Part shown: piece after piece, positions 17,646 to 26,537 of the stretch
Numbering within the stretch: position 1 is the first letter of the stretch
Layout of the letters: every line of letters begins with the position of its first letter
Source: an uncultured Allobaculum sp.
Lineage (GTDB): Bacteria > Bacillota_I > Bacilli_A > Erysipelotrichales > Erysipelotrichaceae
Reading direction: 5' to 3'
DNA length: 45,523 nt
NCBI GenBank assembly: GCA_910577085.1
Contig: CAJTLE010000007.1
Span: 1 to 45,523, forward strand
Translations under genes and position numbers: made by a program
The notes under the pieces: model-generated
The model's database searches: none
The model's input: the letters and a program-made list of their open reading frames with translations, nothing else
What the model was told of the DNA's origin: nothing

Positions 17646-18272
17646 TTAGTCTGAGCTGACTTCGATTTCCAGATCATCAAAGGCCTGTGGAGCGCAATCG
17701 GTCCAGTCAGCATGTTCACTGGCCCAACTTTCCAGGTAATTGAGATAGGAAGCCAGTTTATAGGTTGGAGCAATCGGGGTCTGCAGGGCAAAGTATTCCA
17801 GAGCCTGCTGTGGTATGCCTTCGGCCAGATCTACAGGCTGGCTGTGGAAAAGATGACGGCTAATGGCACGGCCCAGATAGACTTTGATCGCAAAGTGATA
17901 GAGCTCGTTTTTGCTTTCGGTAAAATCCATGGTGACCGAATGCAGTTTCAGACGTTCTTTGACGGTCATGACCACTTCATAGACCAGATACCAGCCCAGA
18001 TCTTTGGCCACCAGACTGGCAATCTGATGGTAGTCTTCAATCAGAACCGGAACCTGCACATCCACCAGGCTTTGTTTAATGGCTTCCAGGGCTTTTTGTT
18101 CCTGTTGAGCCGGGGTAAGCGGGCGCAAAGAGGGATCGACGCTTTCGAATCCTTCCAGAGTACGGGCCCGATGGGCACGACCAAAGGAACTGACGGAACG
18201 ACCGCCCGAAATAGACCGCTGGTTTTCGACACGATTGGCGTGTGGGGCTTTGAATAAAGAGAGACTAGGCAT
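17646..18272 (-). CDS. unknown protein coupled to the AAA+ ATPase
   Basis: The 208-residue soluble protein begins MPSLSLFKAPHANRVENQ, with a basic, glycine/serine-rich first 45 residues that look unstructured. A mixed helix-strand domain follows (about 65-205) and an acidic end. I do not recognise a family. Its ATG lies eight bases inside the end of the AAA+ gene, with AAAGGAG in that gene's last codons, so translation is coupled and the two proteins are likely made in fixed ratio. It may be a substrate, adaptor or cofactor of the ATPase. Confidence 0.75.
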   Translation of the reverse strand: MPSLSLFKAPHANRVENQRSISGGRSVSSFGRAHRARTLEGFESVDPSLRPLTPAQQEQKALEAIKQSLVDVQVPVLIEDYHQIASLVAKDLGWYLVYEVVMTVKERLKLHSVTMDFTESKNELYHFAIKVYLGRAISRHLFHSQPVDLAEGIPQQALEYFALQTPIAPTYKLASYLNYLESWASEHADWTDCAPQAFDDLEIEVSSD

Positions 18273-20031
18273 GATCTTCGTCTCCTTTTGGCAAAGCCGG
18301 CAGTGTATCGGCTGCGGAGTCAGAATGTTCGTCTGTTTTTTCGTCTGACTTTTCATCCTGAACCAGATCATTGATCACAGATGCATCCGTCGGTTCAGAA
18401 GCAGCCTCCTGTTCGAGGGTGGAATCGTCTGCATCTGATTCGGATTTGTCTTCAGACTCTCCTGCCAGACGGGAAAGTTCTTTTAAAGAGGCCCGATAGG
18501 CATTTGTCGCCTCCAAAATCGGGTCTTCTTCTTTTTCACTCTGGCCAAAATCAAGTGGCAGATCCTGTTCTTCAAGCGTTTCGAGCTGCTCATCGCTCAG
18601 ATCGTCTAAGGCGGCCAGACGGTTGGCCTGGTTGATCATGACTTTTTCAAAGAAGTTGCGCACGGAACGACCGTTAGCAAAGTTTTCATCGCGGTGTTCA
18701 AAGAGATCGGTAAAGATTTCTTTGGCCTTATGGGCAGCTCCTTCGCTTAAGCGATAGCCGCCTTTTTTGCACATGCCATCGAAAATATCAAACAACTCCT
18801 CCGGAGTATAGTCCGGGAAGAAAATAAACTTATTAAAACGGGATTTCAGGCCAGGGTTGGAGTTGAGGAATTCCTTCATCGGTTCCGGATAACCGGCCAC
18901 GATAACCACCAGATCATCGCGATGATTTTCCATTTCAACCAGTAAAGTATCCACGGCTTCATAGCCAAAGTCCTGTTTATCTTTGCCAGCAGTCAGGCTG
19001 TAGGCTTCATCAATAAAGAGCACGCCACCCAAAGCAGAGTTGGTGACTTCCTGCGTTTTAATTGCGGTCTGACCCACATAGCCGCCGACCAGTTCCGAAC
19101 GGTCGACTTCTACTAACTGGCCTTTGGATAAAGCACCAAGCGAATGGTAGATTTTGGCCAGCAGACGGGCTACGGTCGTTTTTCCGGTTCCCGGGTTGCC
19201 AGTAAAGACAAGATGCATGGAGACCGGAATATCTTTCATGTTCCGCTCTTTGCGGATTTTGCGGATTTTGAGCAGGTTGGTCAGTGAAGTGACATCATCT
19301 TTTACACTCTTCAGACCCGTCAGTTCATTGAGCTGGGCCATCAGATCTTCGAGACTTTCCTTGGGTTCTTCTTTCGGTTCACTCTGATCTGTTCCTGGTT
19401 GTACTGCGGCTGGATTTGCGTTGGCCGAGTTTTCGCCGGTTAACGATGGAAAATCCGGGTTCAGTTCATCGAGGCTTGGAAAGGAGAGATCTGGCATTGG
19501 CGGCACGGGTGCCTTATTGGAACTGGCTCGGGATTTGTCTTTCTGCGAGCGGATCCAGGTGACCAAAGCCATGTTGTAGATCTTACGATCGACTTCTTCG
19601 AGCACATCGGCATTGTTGGCATAAGCGGCCGCCAGGTCCCCCATCTTCTGAAAAACAGGCAGAATGACATCGATATGGCCATTGTAGGAAGGCGAAATCG
19701 CGCGATCGGCCCGATATGCCCCTTTGACGATTACGGGAATCATATTCGCAAAGTGATTGTCGTGCAGTTTCAGGCGGTTAATGAGTTCTTCAATGTCTTC
19801 CGGAGAATAGTTATATCCAAAAACTTCGTTGAGAAAGTGAATTCGATCTTTCGAGAAGTCTTTGCTGGTTTCGATCAGATACAACATGTAGGAGAACAAC
19901 TCCAGCCGGTACTGATCTTTCAAAGAACGGCCTAAAGGCTTAGAAAAAGATGGATCTTCGCGATCAATCTGATCGGCAAGCTGCTCACCGACCCGGTAAG
20001 CCTGTTTTGCCATTTCGATATAGTTATTCAT
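18265..20031 (-). CDS. CbxX/CfqX (SpoVK)-type AAA+ ATPase
   Basis: The 588-residue protein has a helical N-terminal domain (about 1-165), a proline/serine-rich linker with PDLSFPSLDEL / PDFPSL repeats (175-225), and an AAA+ domain (230-470) with Walker A GNPGTGKT at 278-285, Walker B VLFIDEA at 337-343 and arginine-finger region SRFN at 397-400. An acidic tail of about 100 residues follows. The AAA domain belongs to the CbbX / SpoVK / EccA group, hexameric remodelling machines whose known members activate Rubisco or assist type VII secretion. Neither Rubisco nor secretion genes are nearby, so its target is unknown. GGAGAAAAACT precedes the ATG. The downstream gene overlaps it by eight bases. 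Confidence 0.88.
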   Translation of the reverse strand: MNNYIEMAKQAYRVGEQLADQIDREDPSFSKPLGRSLKDQYRLELFSYMLYLIETSKDFSKDRIHFLNEVFGYNYSPEDIEELINRLKLHDNHFANMIPVIVKGAYRADRAISPSYNGHIDVILPVFQKMGDLAAAYANNADVLEEVDRKIYNMALVTWIRSQKDKSRASSNKAPVPPMPDLSFPSLDELNPDFPSLTGENSANANPAAVQPGTDQSEPKEEPKESLEDLMAQLNELTGLKSVKDDVTSLTNLLKIRKIRKERNMKDIPVSMHLVFTGNPGTGKTTVARLLAKIYHSLGALSKGQLVEVDRSELVGGYVGQTAIKTQEVTNSALGGVLFIDEAYSLTAGKDKQDFGYEAVDTLLVEMENHRDDLVVIVAGYPEPMKEFLNSNPGLKSRFNKFIFFPDYTPEELFDIFDGMCKKGGYRLSEGAAHKAKEIFTDLFEHRDENFANGRSVRNFFEKVMINQANRLAALDDLSDEQLETLEEQDLPLDFGQSEKEEDPILEATNAYRASLKELSRLAGESEDKSESDADDSTLEQEAASEPTDASVINDLVQDEKSDEKTDEHSDSAADTLPALPKGDEDHA

Positions 20032-20059
20032 AGTTTTTCTCCATTAATGCCACGCCAAT

Positions 20060-20284
20060 TCAGCGTTCCAGCGCAGAACAGAATTTTTCTCTTTCATCTG
20101 TTTGACTCAGATGATTATCGAATTTTGATTCATCGAATTCATACCAAGTCTCCCCACGACTTGTGAACCGGTACTTGTTGACTGGGATTGGAATGCCTGC
20201 GGCAGGAGCCGGGGAAAAATAAAGCCGGCAGGCATTCATGAATTCATCGATCAAAATCAGATAGACGCTGCCATTTTTATCCAT
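20060..20284 (-). CDS. possible small protein upstream of the AAA+ gene
   Basis: A 74-codon frame starting MDKNGSVYLILIDEFMNA and ending 28 bases before the AAA+ start. Its codon use and amphipathic pattern resemble genuine genes, and it lies where a first cistron would be. However, no good ribosome site precedes the ATG, and a TGA lies four codons upstream. No family recognised. It may be real, or the 3' remnant of a longer gene. Confidence 0.4.
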   Translation of the reverse strand: MDKNGSVYLILIDEFMNACRLYFSPAPAAGIPIPVNKYRFTSRGETWYEFDESKFDNHLSQTDEREKFCSALER

Positions 20285-20583
20285 TGATTTGCTGGATCAG
20301 GGAAATAAAGATTTCCTTTCTGGCCTTTCTGTTCTGAATGTCAGGGAGGATCAAAGATCAAAGAATACTGGAAGAAGACTGAACCTGTGGAAAAAGTTCA
20401 AAGAGCTTTTCATTCTGGCAAGTGAATGTTCAGATTTGAGTCCATTCGATCTTATTTTCAAAAGAATGAAAGCTTTCGTCTGTTATTGTAGCAGACTAGA
20501 CAAATACAATGTTTTGTCAATCTGAAAAAGTTATCATGATTTTCATTATCCGATCAAAAACCTTCACTTCGCGACAAAAACGC
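20285..20583. other. gene-free spacer, presumed promoter region
   Basis: About 300 AT-rich bases upstream of the AAA+ unit and beyond the protease terminator. No supportable gene or clear promoter boxes. Confidence 0.4.
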
Positions 20584-20616
20584 AAAAAAAGCGACAGATC
20601 CTTAGACCTGCCGCTT
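20584..20616 (-). terminator. intrinsic terminator of the secreted protease gene
   Basis: Twelve-base stem (two G-U pairs) around the loop TAAG, followed by seven U residues on the minus strand. It lies about 40 bases beyond the stop codon. Confidence 0.9.
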
Positions 20617-20653
20617 CCATTCTGTGTATTGCTTGTAAGACGAGTTAGTTTGT

Positions 20654-21943
20654 TTACTGCATCCGAGTCTGGAAAGCCACACCTTCATAGTTCCATCCAG
20701 CATCGATTAAAGAATCGCGTTCGTAGGAAGAAACGGTGTAATGGTGGTTGCCATCGTTTTTGTTATAAAGACGATAAACCTCTGGATCGCTCTTGTTTGG
20801 TGAAGTATACCAGGCAATGCCTTCGTTGTTCCAGCCCAGTTCAACCAGAGAGTCGCGTTCTCCTCCACTTAATGTGTAGTGGTGCAGACCGCTGTTGGGG
20901 TTGTACAGCCGATACATTGGAATTCCTGTCCCTTCCGTTTCGGTATACCAGGCAATGCCTTCATCATTCCAGCCTGCCTTGGTATCGACGATCAGTTCTG
21001 CATAGTTTGGTGTGTAGAAGTGTTCGCCAGAGTTCGGGTTGTATAAACGATACACCGCATTGTCTGTCTGAGGCGTGCGGGTGTATTCGCTTAAGAAGCT
21101 TTTGACCTTGTTATCAATGAGGACAGCCCCATTGAGGTCGTAGTTGTTATAGGCAATGGTGTGAATGGCTGCAACTTCGTATTTCGAGTTGAAGATTGGC
21201 GAGCCGCTCTGACCTGGAGCCGAGTCAATATTGTGCTGGAGCACATTATCTGGAGTGTTCAGGGCATGAGCCAGGTTGCCAGTGCCATATTTCTGAACCA
21301 TTTCATTTTCGCTTGGGTAACCCGAAGCGGTGGACTCATATGGATAGCCGCATAAGGTGAAGGTTTCGTTTTCACTCAGACTGGAAGTATTGGCAAAGGA
21401 GAAATACTTGGTTTTGCGTCCAATTGGAGAATCGAGCTGAATGAAGCCAAAGTCATCTTCCGAACGACCGTTCTGCAGGTAGTCTGGATTTACGACCAGC
21501 TGATCGGTTGTTACAGTGAAGGTTCCAAAAGGAGCCTGACCATTGTTTGCACCTGGTGTAACTTCAATGGAACGGGCAATCGTCTGAAGTTTACGGTTGT
21601 ACAGGCAGTGACCGGCCGTCAGAACCTGGTTTTCAGAAATTAAAAAACCAGTACCGACTTCCTTGTACCATAAACCGTTTTTCTCGTAGGTGATTAAAAG
21701 CTTGCAGATGGCGGAATACGGGAAAACCGTCGTATCTGTAACAACAGAACGTTCGTCATCCCCTAAAACTTTATAGGGAGCAATGAGAAGGTCATCATCG
21801 TTTTCGTCGGTTTCTGCAAAATAATCTGCGCCAGCGGGCTGAACAGGAATGTCGGATGGGGCAACCGCATGAACTGGCATGGTGGGTAACAGTAAACTTG
21901 CACTCATCAGGGAGCACAATACAGTCTGAATCCATTTTTTCAT
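20654..21943 (-). CDS. secreted V8-like serine protease with C-terminal DUF5648-type repeats
   Basis: The protein (429 residues from ATG 21943) has a signal peptide MKKWIQTVLCSLMSAS.. with likely cleavage after VHA. A trypsin-fold domain of the glutamyl endopeptidase type follows, with His in LTAGHC (residue 112), Asp in DDFGFIQL (about 164) and Ser in GQSGSP (247). The last 145 residues hold three repeats of YRLYNPNSG.HFYT ... GW..EGIAWYT, the DUF5648-like module common in secreted Gram-positive proteins and probably a cell-surface or glycan-binding unit. A GTG at 21970 would add nine residues; neither start has a strong ribosome site (AAAGGAG lies about 20 bases before the GTG). Single-gene unit facing the CAP-protein gene. 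Confidence 0.85.
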   Translation of the reverse strand: MKKWIQTVLCSLMSASLLLPTMPVHAVAPSDIPVQPAGADYFAETDENDDDLLIAPYKVLGDDERSVVTDTTVFPYSAICKLLITYEKNGLWYKEVGTGFLISENQVLTAGHCLYNRKLQTIARSIEVTPGANNGQAPFGTFTVTTDQLVVNPDYLQNGRSEDDFGFIQLDSPIGRKTKYFSFANTSSLSENETFTLCGYPYESTASGYPSENEMVQKYGTGNLAHALNTPDNVLQHNIDSAPGQSGSPIFNSKYEVAAIHTIAYNNYDLNGAVLIDNKVKSFLSEYTRTPQTDNAVYRLYNPNSGEHFYTPNYAELIVDTKAGWNDEGIAWYTETEGTGIPMYRLYNPNSGLHHYTLSGGERDSLVELGWNNEGIAWYTSPNKSDPEVYRLYNKNDGNHHYTVSSYERDSLIDAGWNYEGVAFQTRMQ

Positions 21944-22662
21944 AGACACATACACAGGGTTTCTCTTCACAATTGCGAAGTGGAATTCTTGCTCCTTTCC
22001 ATGTTCCCTGTTTCAAATTCCATAATGTCGCGTTATTTATTCTACTCTTATGCCGCCCTGTTTTCATTCTTTCCTTAGAAATCTACGGCCACGATGGGAA
22101 AAAACACGCGAATTTGATCATATTCTAATTGAATCTGTTTTATCTTGAACAGACAATTTATTATCTGTATTTTTCTATCGCTTACATTCTGTCCGCTTGA
22201 ACAAACAGTTTATTCATTTTATCGGTAGAGTTGACTTTAGTCAATTTGTTATGATTTTTTCACAAGAGATCCCATAGCCTGGTCAGGATCCTTGATGACA
22301 GTTTTGCGCAGTCTCTCTGTCCTGATTGTAAGCCTGATCCTGCTTCCCCCTGATTTTTTTGACCTGCTTTCCCCGCTTCGATCTCATCCGTTCCTGTCCT
22401 TGAAATCACTTTCCAGATCCTTATATTTCCTGCTGTACAAAACATGTTGAACAAAAAGCGGTGCTTTCTGATTGACAAAACAATGTTAAATAATCTTAAA
22501 GTGAAGATTTTATGTCATTACCTTGTGATAAGAGATAAAATGCTGGTATTTATGCATGTGGTTGTAAGAAATAACTGTACCTAACCATTATTCAGGATCT
22601 TTACCATCAGAAAAGATTAGAAATTGTACAAGTCAGTCAATCAACCGCAGGAAAGGAAATTT
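21944..22662. other. divergent intergenic region between two secreted-protein genes
   Basis: About 700 AT-rich bases without a supportable gene. It must hold the promoters of the protease (minus) and the CAP protein (plus). A consensus TTGACA occurs at 22472-22477, but the matching -10 is poor; TAAAAT at about 22536 is a possible -10. Words TTTATT and GAACA(A/G)ACA recur around 22145-22215. Confidence 0.45.
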
Positions 22663-23589
22663 ATGAAACATCAATCAATGAAGTGGATCCTTGGCAGTGC
22701 AATGGTATGCACCCTGTTTTCACCAATGGCAGTTACTGCCAAAGAGTCTTCCAGCATGCCATTCTATGGAACCATTGAAAACGAATCCCAGAAGGCAAGT
22801 CAGGTTCTGGACAAGTATAAAGATCAGGACTATTCCACACTGGGCGCGCTTGGCTTCTTTCTGGCCGCTGGTGATCAGAATGCCGCTGCCATTGTTGCTA
22901 ATGGGATCGAACAGGGCTGGGTTCATCTCAATGATCCAAACGATGCCATGACAATGGAGCACTTTAAACAATCCCTGCAGATCATCGATGACTGCAATAT
23001 GCTGCGTGGGCAGGAAGGGATCTCTCCTTTGAGCGTAGACTTGTCCATGATGGCCATTTCCATTGTTCAGACCGATGCGGGGGCAGCCATTCAAGGCCAT
23101 CCTCAGCTGTACTATGTTGCTGAAAATCTTGCCTGGGGCTATCAGATTGGTCAGCCGCTTGGAAGTGGAAATCCATTCGACGGATGGTATACCAGAGAAA
23201 AGCCAACTGGGGGCGGCCACTGTAGAAACATTACCAATTCCTCTTATGGGGTGACCGGAGCAGCTTACTCTACCAATTCCGCCATGTATGGGACTTGCTT
23301 TGGACAGGTTTTTGACTTTGGTTCCGGAAAACTGACGACTGCCCAGATTCGCAGCATGATTGCTGACTACGAAAAGACCTATGGGGCGATTTCCACTCCA
23401 AACCCTGACCAGACAGGTCCAGACCAGACTCCAGATCAGAACCCTGAACTGTCGGTTGGAGAAAATCAGCAGGAAATGCACCGTCTTACCTGGATATCCT
23501 TACCTGTACAGCCTTACCGTCCTGAATTGTTGTGTGCTTTAAAGCCACAAGGATTCAGGGCTTTTTGCGTCTGCCGGTTGATCACTTGA
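22663..23589 (+). CDS. secreted CAP-domain protein with aberrant C-terminus
   Basis: From ATG 22663 (AGGAAAGGAAA just before it) the frame encodes 308 residues. It has a signal peptide with likely cleavage after AVTA, a helical region, then a CAP/SCP domain with GHPQLYYVAENLAWGY and a histidine-containing GGGHCRNITNSSYG segment. A linker of PDQT repeats follows, normally leading to another domain. Instead the frame runs into about 40 cysteine/arginine-rich residues translated from the terminator hairpin itself (23521-23566). The C-terminal end is therefore probably the result of a frameshift or deletion; in another frame a TGA occurs at 23523. The CAP domain itself looks intact. Extracellular role unknown. 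Confidence 0.7.
   Translation: MKHQSMKWILGSAMVCTLFSPMAVTAKESSSMPFYGTIENESQKASQVLDKYKDQDYSTLGALGFFLAAGDQNAAAIVANGIEQGWVHLNDPNDAMTMEHFKQSLQIIDDCNMLRGQEGISPLSVDLSMMAISIVQTDAGAAIQGHPQLYYVAENLAWGYQIGQPLGSGNPFDGWYTREKPTGGGHCRNITNSSYGVTGAAYSTNSAMYGTCFGQVFDFGSGKLTTAQIRSMIADYEKTYGAISTPNPDQTGPDQTPDQNPELSVGENQQEMHRLTWISLPVQPYRPELLCALKPQGFRAFCVCRLIT
23521..23566 (+). terminator. intrinsic terminator inside the CAP frame
   Basis: CCTGAAT pairs with ATTCAGG, with an inner TTGTG/CACAA stem, followed by GCTTTTT. The annotated CAP reading frame runs through it. Confidence 0.75.
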
Positions 23590-23672
23590 TCACTTGATCG
23601 CGTTCTGGATTCCTCGTCCCTGCCGGGATGCCTTTACCCTGATACCAGGTTACCTGTATACCTGTTCAACTG

Positions 23673-23716
23673 AAAAAAGCAGCCGGACTTTCCCCTTGGG
23701 GAAAATCAGACTGCTT
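23673..23716 (-). terminator. intrinsic terminator of the rnr operon
   Basis: Minus-strand stem AAGCAG...TTTCCCC with loop AAGG and its complement, then six U residues. It lies about 100 bases past the RNase R stop. Confidence 0.8.
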
Positions 23717-23819
23717 GAGATTCAGTACAATTTGAGATTTGGCTTTAGTCGAGATTCAGCTTAAGATGCTGTCGGATGGATCAAAACAGAGTCACCGCAG
23801 AAAAATCAGGCCAAACGAC

Positions 23820-26213
23820 TTAAGCTTTTTCTGGTTCTTTTTCAGGCAGAAGGGTTTCTTCTACGGCCGGAAGATCTTCTGGCTTTACAGCTGGCAGGTC
23901 TTCTTTAACAACCGTAACTTCTTCATCGACGACTTCTGGAAGGTCTTCAGGAGCAACTTCCGGTAAATCTTCTTCCGTGGTGGCTGGCAGATCGTCTGGC
24001 TCTACAGCGGGTAAATCAGCCGGAACGACTTCTGGTAAGTCGGCTGCTGTAGCAACGGGCAGATTGGTGTCAGCTGAAAGATCAACCGGTTCACCAACGG
24101 TTTCACTGACGATTTCAGCGGTGATCGTTTCTGGCTCTTCCGTTTCGCCGGCTTTGCCTAAGTAGTCAAAGGTAATCTGGCGTTTTGGAATATTGACGTC
24201 TCTGACTTTGATATGGACTGGCATACCTAATGCAAAGATCTTGCCAGTGTTTTCGCCATGCAGACTCATGGTATCCGCATCGTATTTATAGAAGTCATCT
24301 TCCATATAACGAAGTGGAATCAGACCTTCGATGGTATTTGGCAGTTCAACAAAGAATCCAAAGCTGGCCACACCATTGATGGTGCCGTCAAATTCCTGGC
24401 CGACTTTGTTTTCCATATATTTAGCAGCTTCCAGATCGTCTACAGCACGTTCAATCGTTACGGCATCTTTTTCCTTTTCGGATAAGTGCAGAGCCGATTT
24501 TTCCATGCGTTTGGCATCTTTCAGCAGCGTCTTCTCATCGTTTTTCTTTTCAATGACATGCTTATGCAGCATACGATGGATCAGTAAGTCTGGATAACGA
24601 CGGATTGGTGACGTAAAGTGGCAATACTCATCCAGAGCCAGACCATAGTGGCCCAGGTTCTTTTCGCAATAGCGGGCTTTCTGCATTGAACGAACGGCTA
24701 CAGCGGAAAGGATTTCCTTATTGCCTGGATCTTCGATGGAATCCAGGAAACGGGCGATGTCTCTTGGTTCACATTCATACGGGTCAATGTCGCATGGAAC
24801 ATGCAGGACTTTGGCCATGGTTGTGAGCGAAGACAGTTTTTCTGGATCTGGAATTTCATGGACACGGAACATACCTGGCAGCTGACGGGTATGGAGTTCA
24901 TGAGCGACCGCAACGTTGGCCATAATCATGGCCTCTTCGATCATCTGTTCACTCCATCCGCGATCACGGCAGACAACATCGATTGGCGTTCCTTTTTCAT
25001 CGAGGATGAAGTAAGGTTCACGGGTTTCAAAATCGATATGACCGCGCTCAACGGTGCGTTCTTTCAGTTTTTTACTTAAATCCGAGAAATTCTGAAGCAT
25101 TTCACCGAACTTGGCATAGTCTGGACGACTTTCTGGATTTTCAAGGTATTCGTTGACTTTGTTATAAGTCAGACGGCCATCTGAATAGATGACACTGGCG
25201 TAAATATCGTAGTCGACCATGACACCTTCCGGGGTGAATTCCATTTCGCAGGTCAGTGTTAAACGATCTACTTCTGGATTCAGAGAGCAGATGCCATTGG
25301 ACAGCTGGAATGGCAGCATTGGAACAACACGGTCTGCTACATAAATCGAAGTACCGCGTTTGTAGGCTTCTTCATCAATTGCGTCGCCTTCGCCAACATA
25401 GTAGCTGACATCAGCGATATGAACATATAATTTCCAGCCGCCGTTTTTCAGCTTTTCTACTGAGATGGCATCATCAAAGTCTTTGGTAGAATCGCCATCA
25501 ATGGTAACCGTCAGAAGATCACGCAGGTCTTTGCGGTCTTTGAGTTCTTTTTTATGAACTTTTTCAGGAATGTCTTCAAGTTCCTTGCGGATTTTCTTAT
25601 TGAATTCCTGACGGACTTCGTTTTCAGCCAGAATAGCGGAAATATCGACACCTGGTTCGTTTTCACGGCCAAGAACGTCGATGATTTTAACTTTTAACGG
25701 GCTTGTGTACTCTACAACTTTGACGACCGCTTTGGTGCCCGGTTCAATGTTATAGGCTTTCTTATTCACCACATTAAAGGATGTATGTAAATCGACATCA
25801 GAACGGAATTTCAGACCATTGCGGGTCATTACGAACGTTCCGGAAATGCAGGTAATGCCGCGGTCATAAATGTGAACCACTTCATTGCCTTCAGGGGCCA
25901 CACGCACTAACACTTCGTCTTTATCCATCAACATCCGTGTATTGCGTTTGGACACATAGATTTTCTTATCCTTATTCAGGATTGCATATTCATTAGCGGA
26001 TACGTCACGGGCTTTTCCGACAAACCAGTTTTCGCCATCGATCAGGTAATACTGTTCGTGATCGTTGTAGATCTGACGTTCGTCTTCAAGTTCGTTGAGC
26101 GTGACGCCAAGTTCTTTCATGTCGCGGCTTGTTTTGATGCGTAATGCTTTTGCGATTGCGCCTGGTGTCATTTGTTTATTGCGATTAAGGAGTTCCAGGA
26201 TTTCTTCCTTCAT
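23820..26213 (-). CDS. rnr: ribonuclease R with acidic DLP-repeat tail
   Basis: The 797-residue enzyme has an N-terminal winged-helix, cold-shock domains, the RNB catalytic domain with DGDSTKDFDDA (239-249, metal-binding aspartates at 245-248), and an S1 domain ending around 685. It degrades structured RNA 3' to 5'. GGGGGAAG precedes ATG 26213. The last 110 residues are unusual: seven copies of (A/D/E)DLP spaced 7-15 residues apart in an acidic stretch (23823-24152), whereas RNase R usually ends in a lysine-rich tail. The gene lies downstream of secG, as in many Gram-positive bacteria. The smpB gene that often follows is absent here. Confidence 0.93.
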   Translation of the reverse strand: MKEEILELLNRNKQMTPGAIAKALRIKTSRDMKELGVTLNELEDERQIYNDHEQYYLIDGENWFVGKARDVSANEYAILNKDKKIYVSKRNTRMLMDKDEVLVRVAPEGNEVVHIYDRGITCISGTFVMTRNGLKFRSDVDLHTSFNVVNKKAYNIEPGTKAVVKVVEYTSPLKVKIIDVLGRENEPGVDISAILAENEVRQEFNKKIRKELEDIPEKVHKKELKDRKDLRDLLTVTIDGDSTKDFDDAISVEKLKNGGWKLYVHIADVSYYVGEGDAIDEEAYKRGTSIYVADRVVPMLPFQLSNGICSLNPEVDRLTLTCEMEFTPEGVMVDYDIYASVIYSDGRLTYNKVNEYLENPESRPDYAKFGEMLQNFSDLSKKLKERTVERGHIDFETREPYFILDEKGTPIDVVCRDRGWSEQMIEEAMIMANVAVAHELHTRQLPGMFRVHEIPDPEKLSSLTTMAKVLHVPCDIDPYECEPRDIARFLDSIEDPGNKEILSAVAVRSMQKARYCEKNLGHYGLALDEYCHFTSPIRRYPDLLIHRMLHKHVIEKKNDEKTLLKDAKRMEKSALHLSEKEKDAVTIERAVDDLEAAKYMENKVGQEFDGTINGVASFGFFVELPNTIEGLIPLRYMEDDFYKYDADTMSLHGENTGKIFALGMPVHIKVRDVNIPKRQITFDYLGKAGETEEPETITAEIVSETVGEPVDLSADTNLPVATAADLPEVVPADLPAVEPDDLPATTEEDLPEVAPEDLPEVVDEEVTVVKEDLPAVKPEDLPAVEETLLPEKEPEKA

Positions 26214-26236
26214 AATTCGACTTCCCCCTGACAAAG

Positions 26237-26259
26237 AAAAAAAGGGCATATGGCCCTTT
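26237..26259 (-). terminator. terminator between secG and rnr
   Basis: AAAGGGC and GCCCTTT arms with a five-base loop, then further U residues on the minus strand. The upstream arm includes the secG stop codon, and the U-tract ends about 24 bases before the rnr start. It would make rnr transcription dependent on partial readthrough. Confidence 0.75.
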
Positions 26260-26488
26260 AAACTACCTGTAAAGCGATGACAAGTGCAAAGAAAATGATG
26301 CCGCACACAAGAGTCATATTGGAAATCAGTTTTTCCGGTCCTCTTTCTTTCTGTACAGCAAACAGGTTCAGATCCCCGCTTCCGGTAAATGCAGCCGATA
26401 AGCCATCAGACTTACCGCTTTGTAGCAGAACTAAAATAATGATCAGTCCTGCATCGACCATCAATAAAATATTTAATAAATTCTCCAT
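26258..26488 (-). CDS. secG: preprotein translocase subunit SecG
   Basis: The 76-residue protein has two membrane helices separated by the SecG loop (LLQSGKSDGLSAAFTGSG) and the second-helix approach FAVQKERGPEKLISNMT. It is an accessory subunit of the SecYEG channel. Start 26488 follows a GAGTGGAG ribosome site placed close to the ATG. It lies 49 bases after the HAD gene and is followed by a terminator that overlaps its stop codon. Confidence 0.92.
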   Translation of the reverse strand: MENLLNILLMVDAGLIIILVLLQSGKSDGLSAAFTGSGDLNLFAVQKERGPEKLISNMTLVCGIIFFALVIALQVV

Positions 26489-26537
26489 ACTCCACTCTTT
26501 CTCTATTCCCGCAGTCATTATAACAAACAAACTGCAA

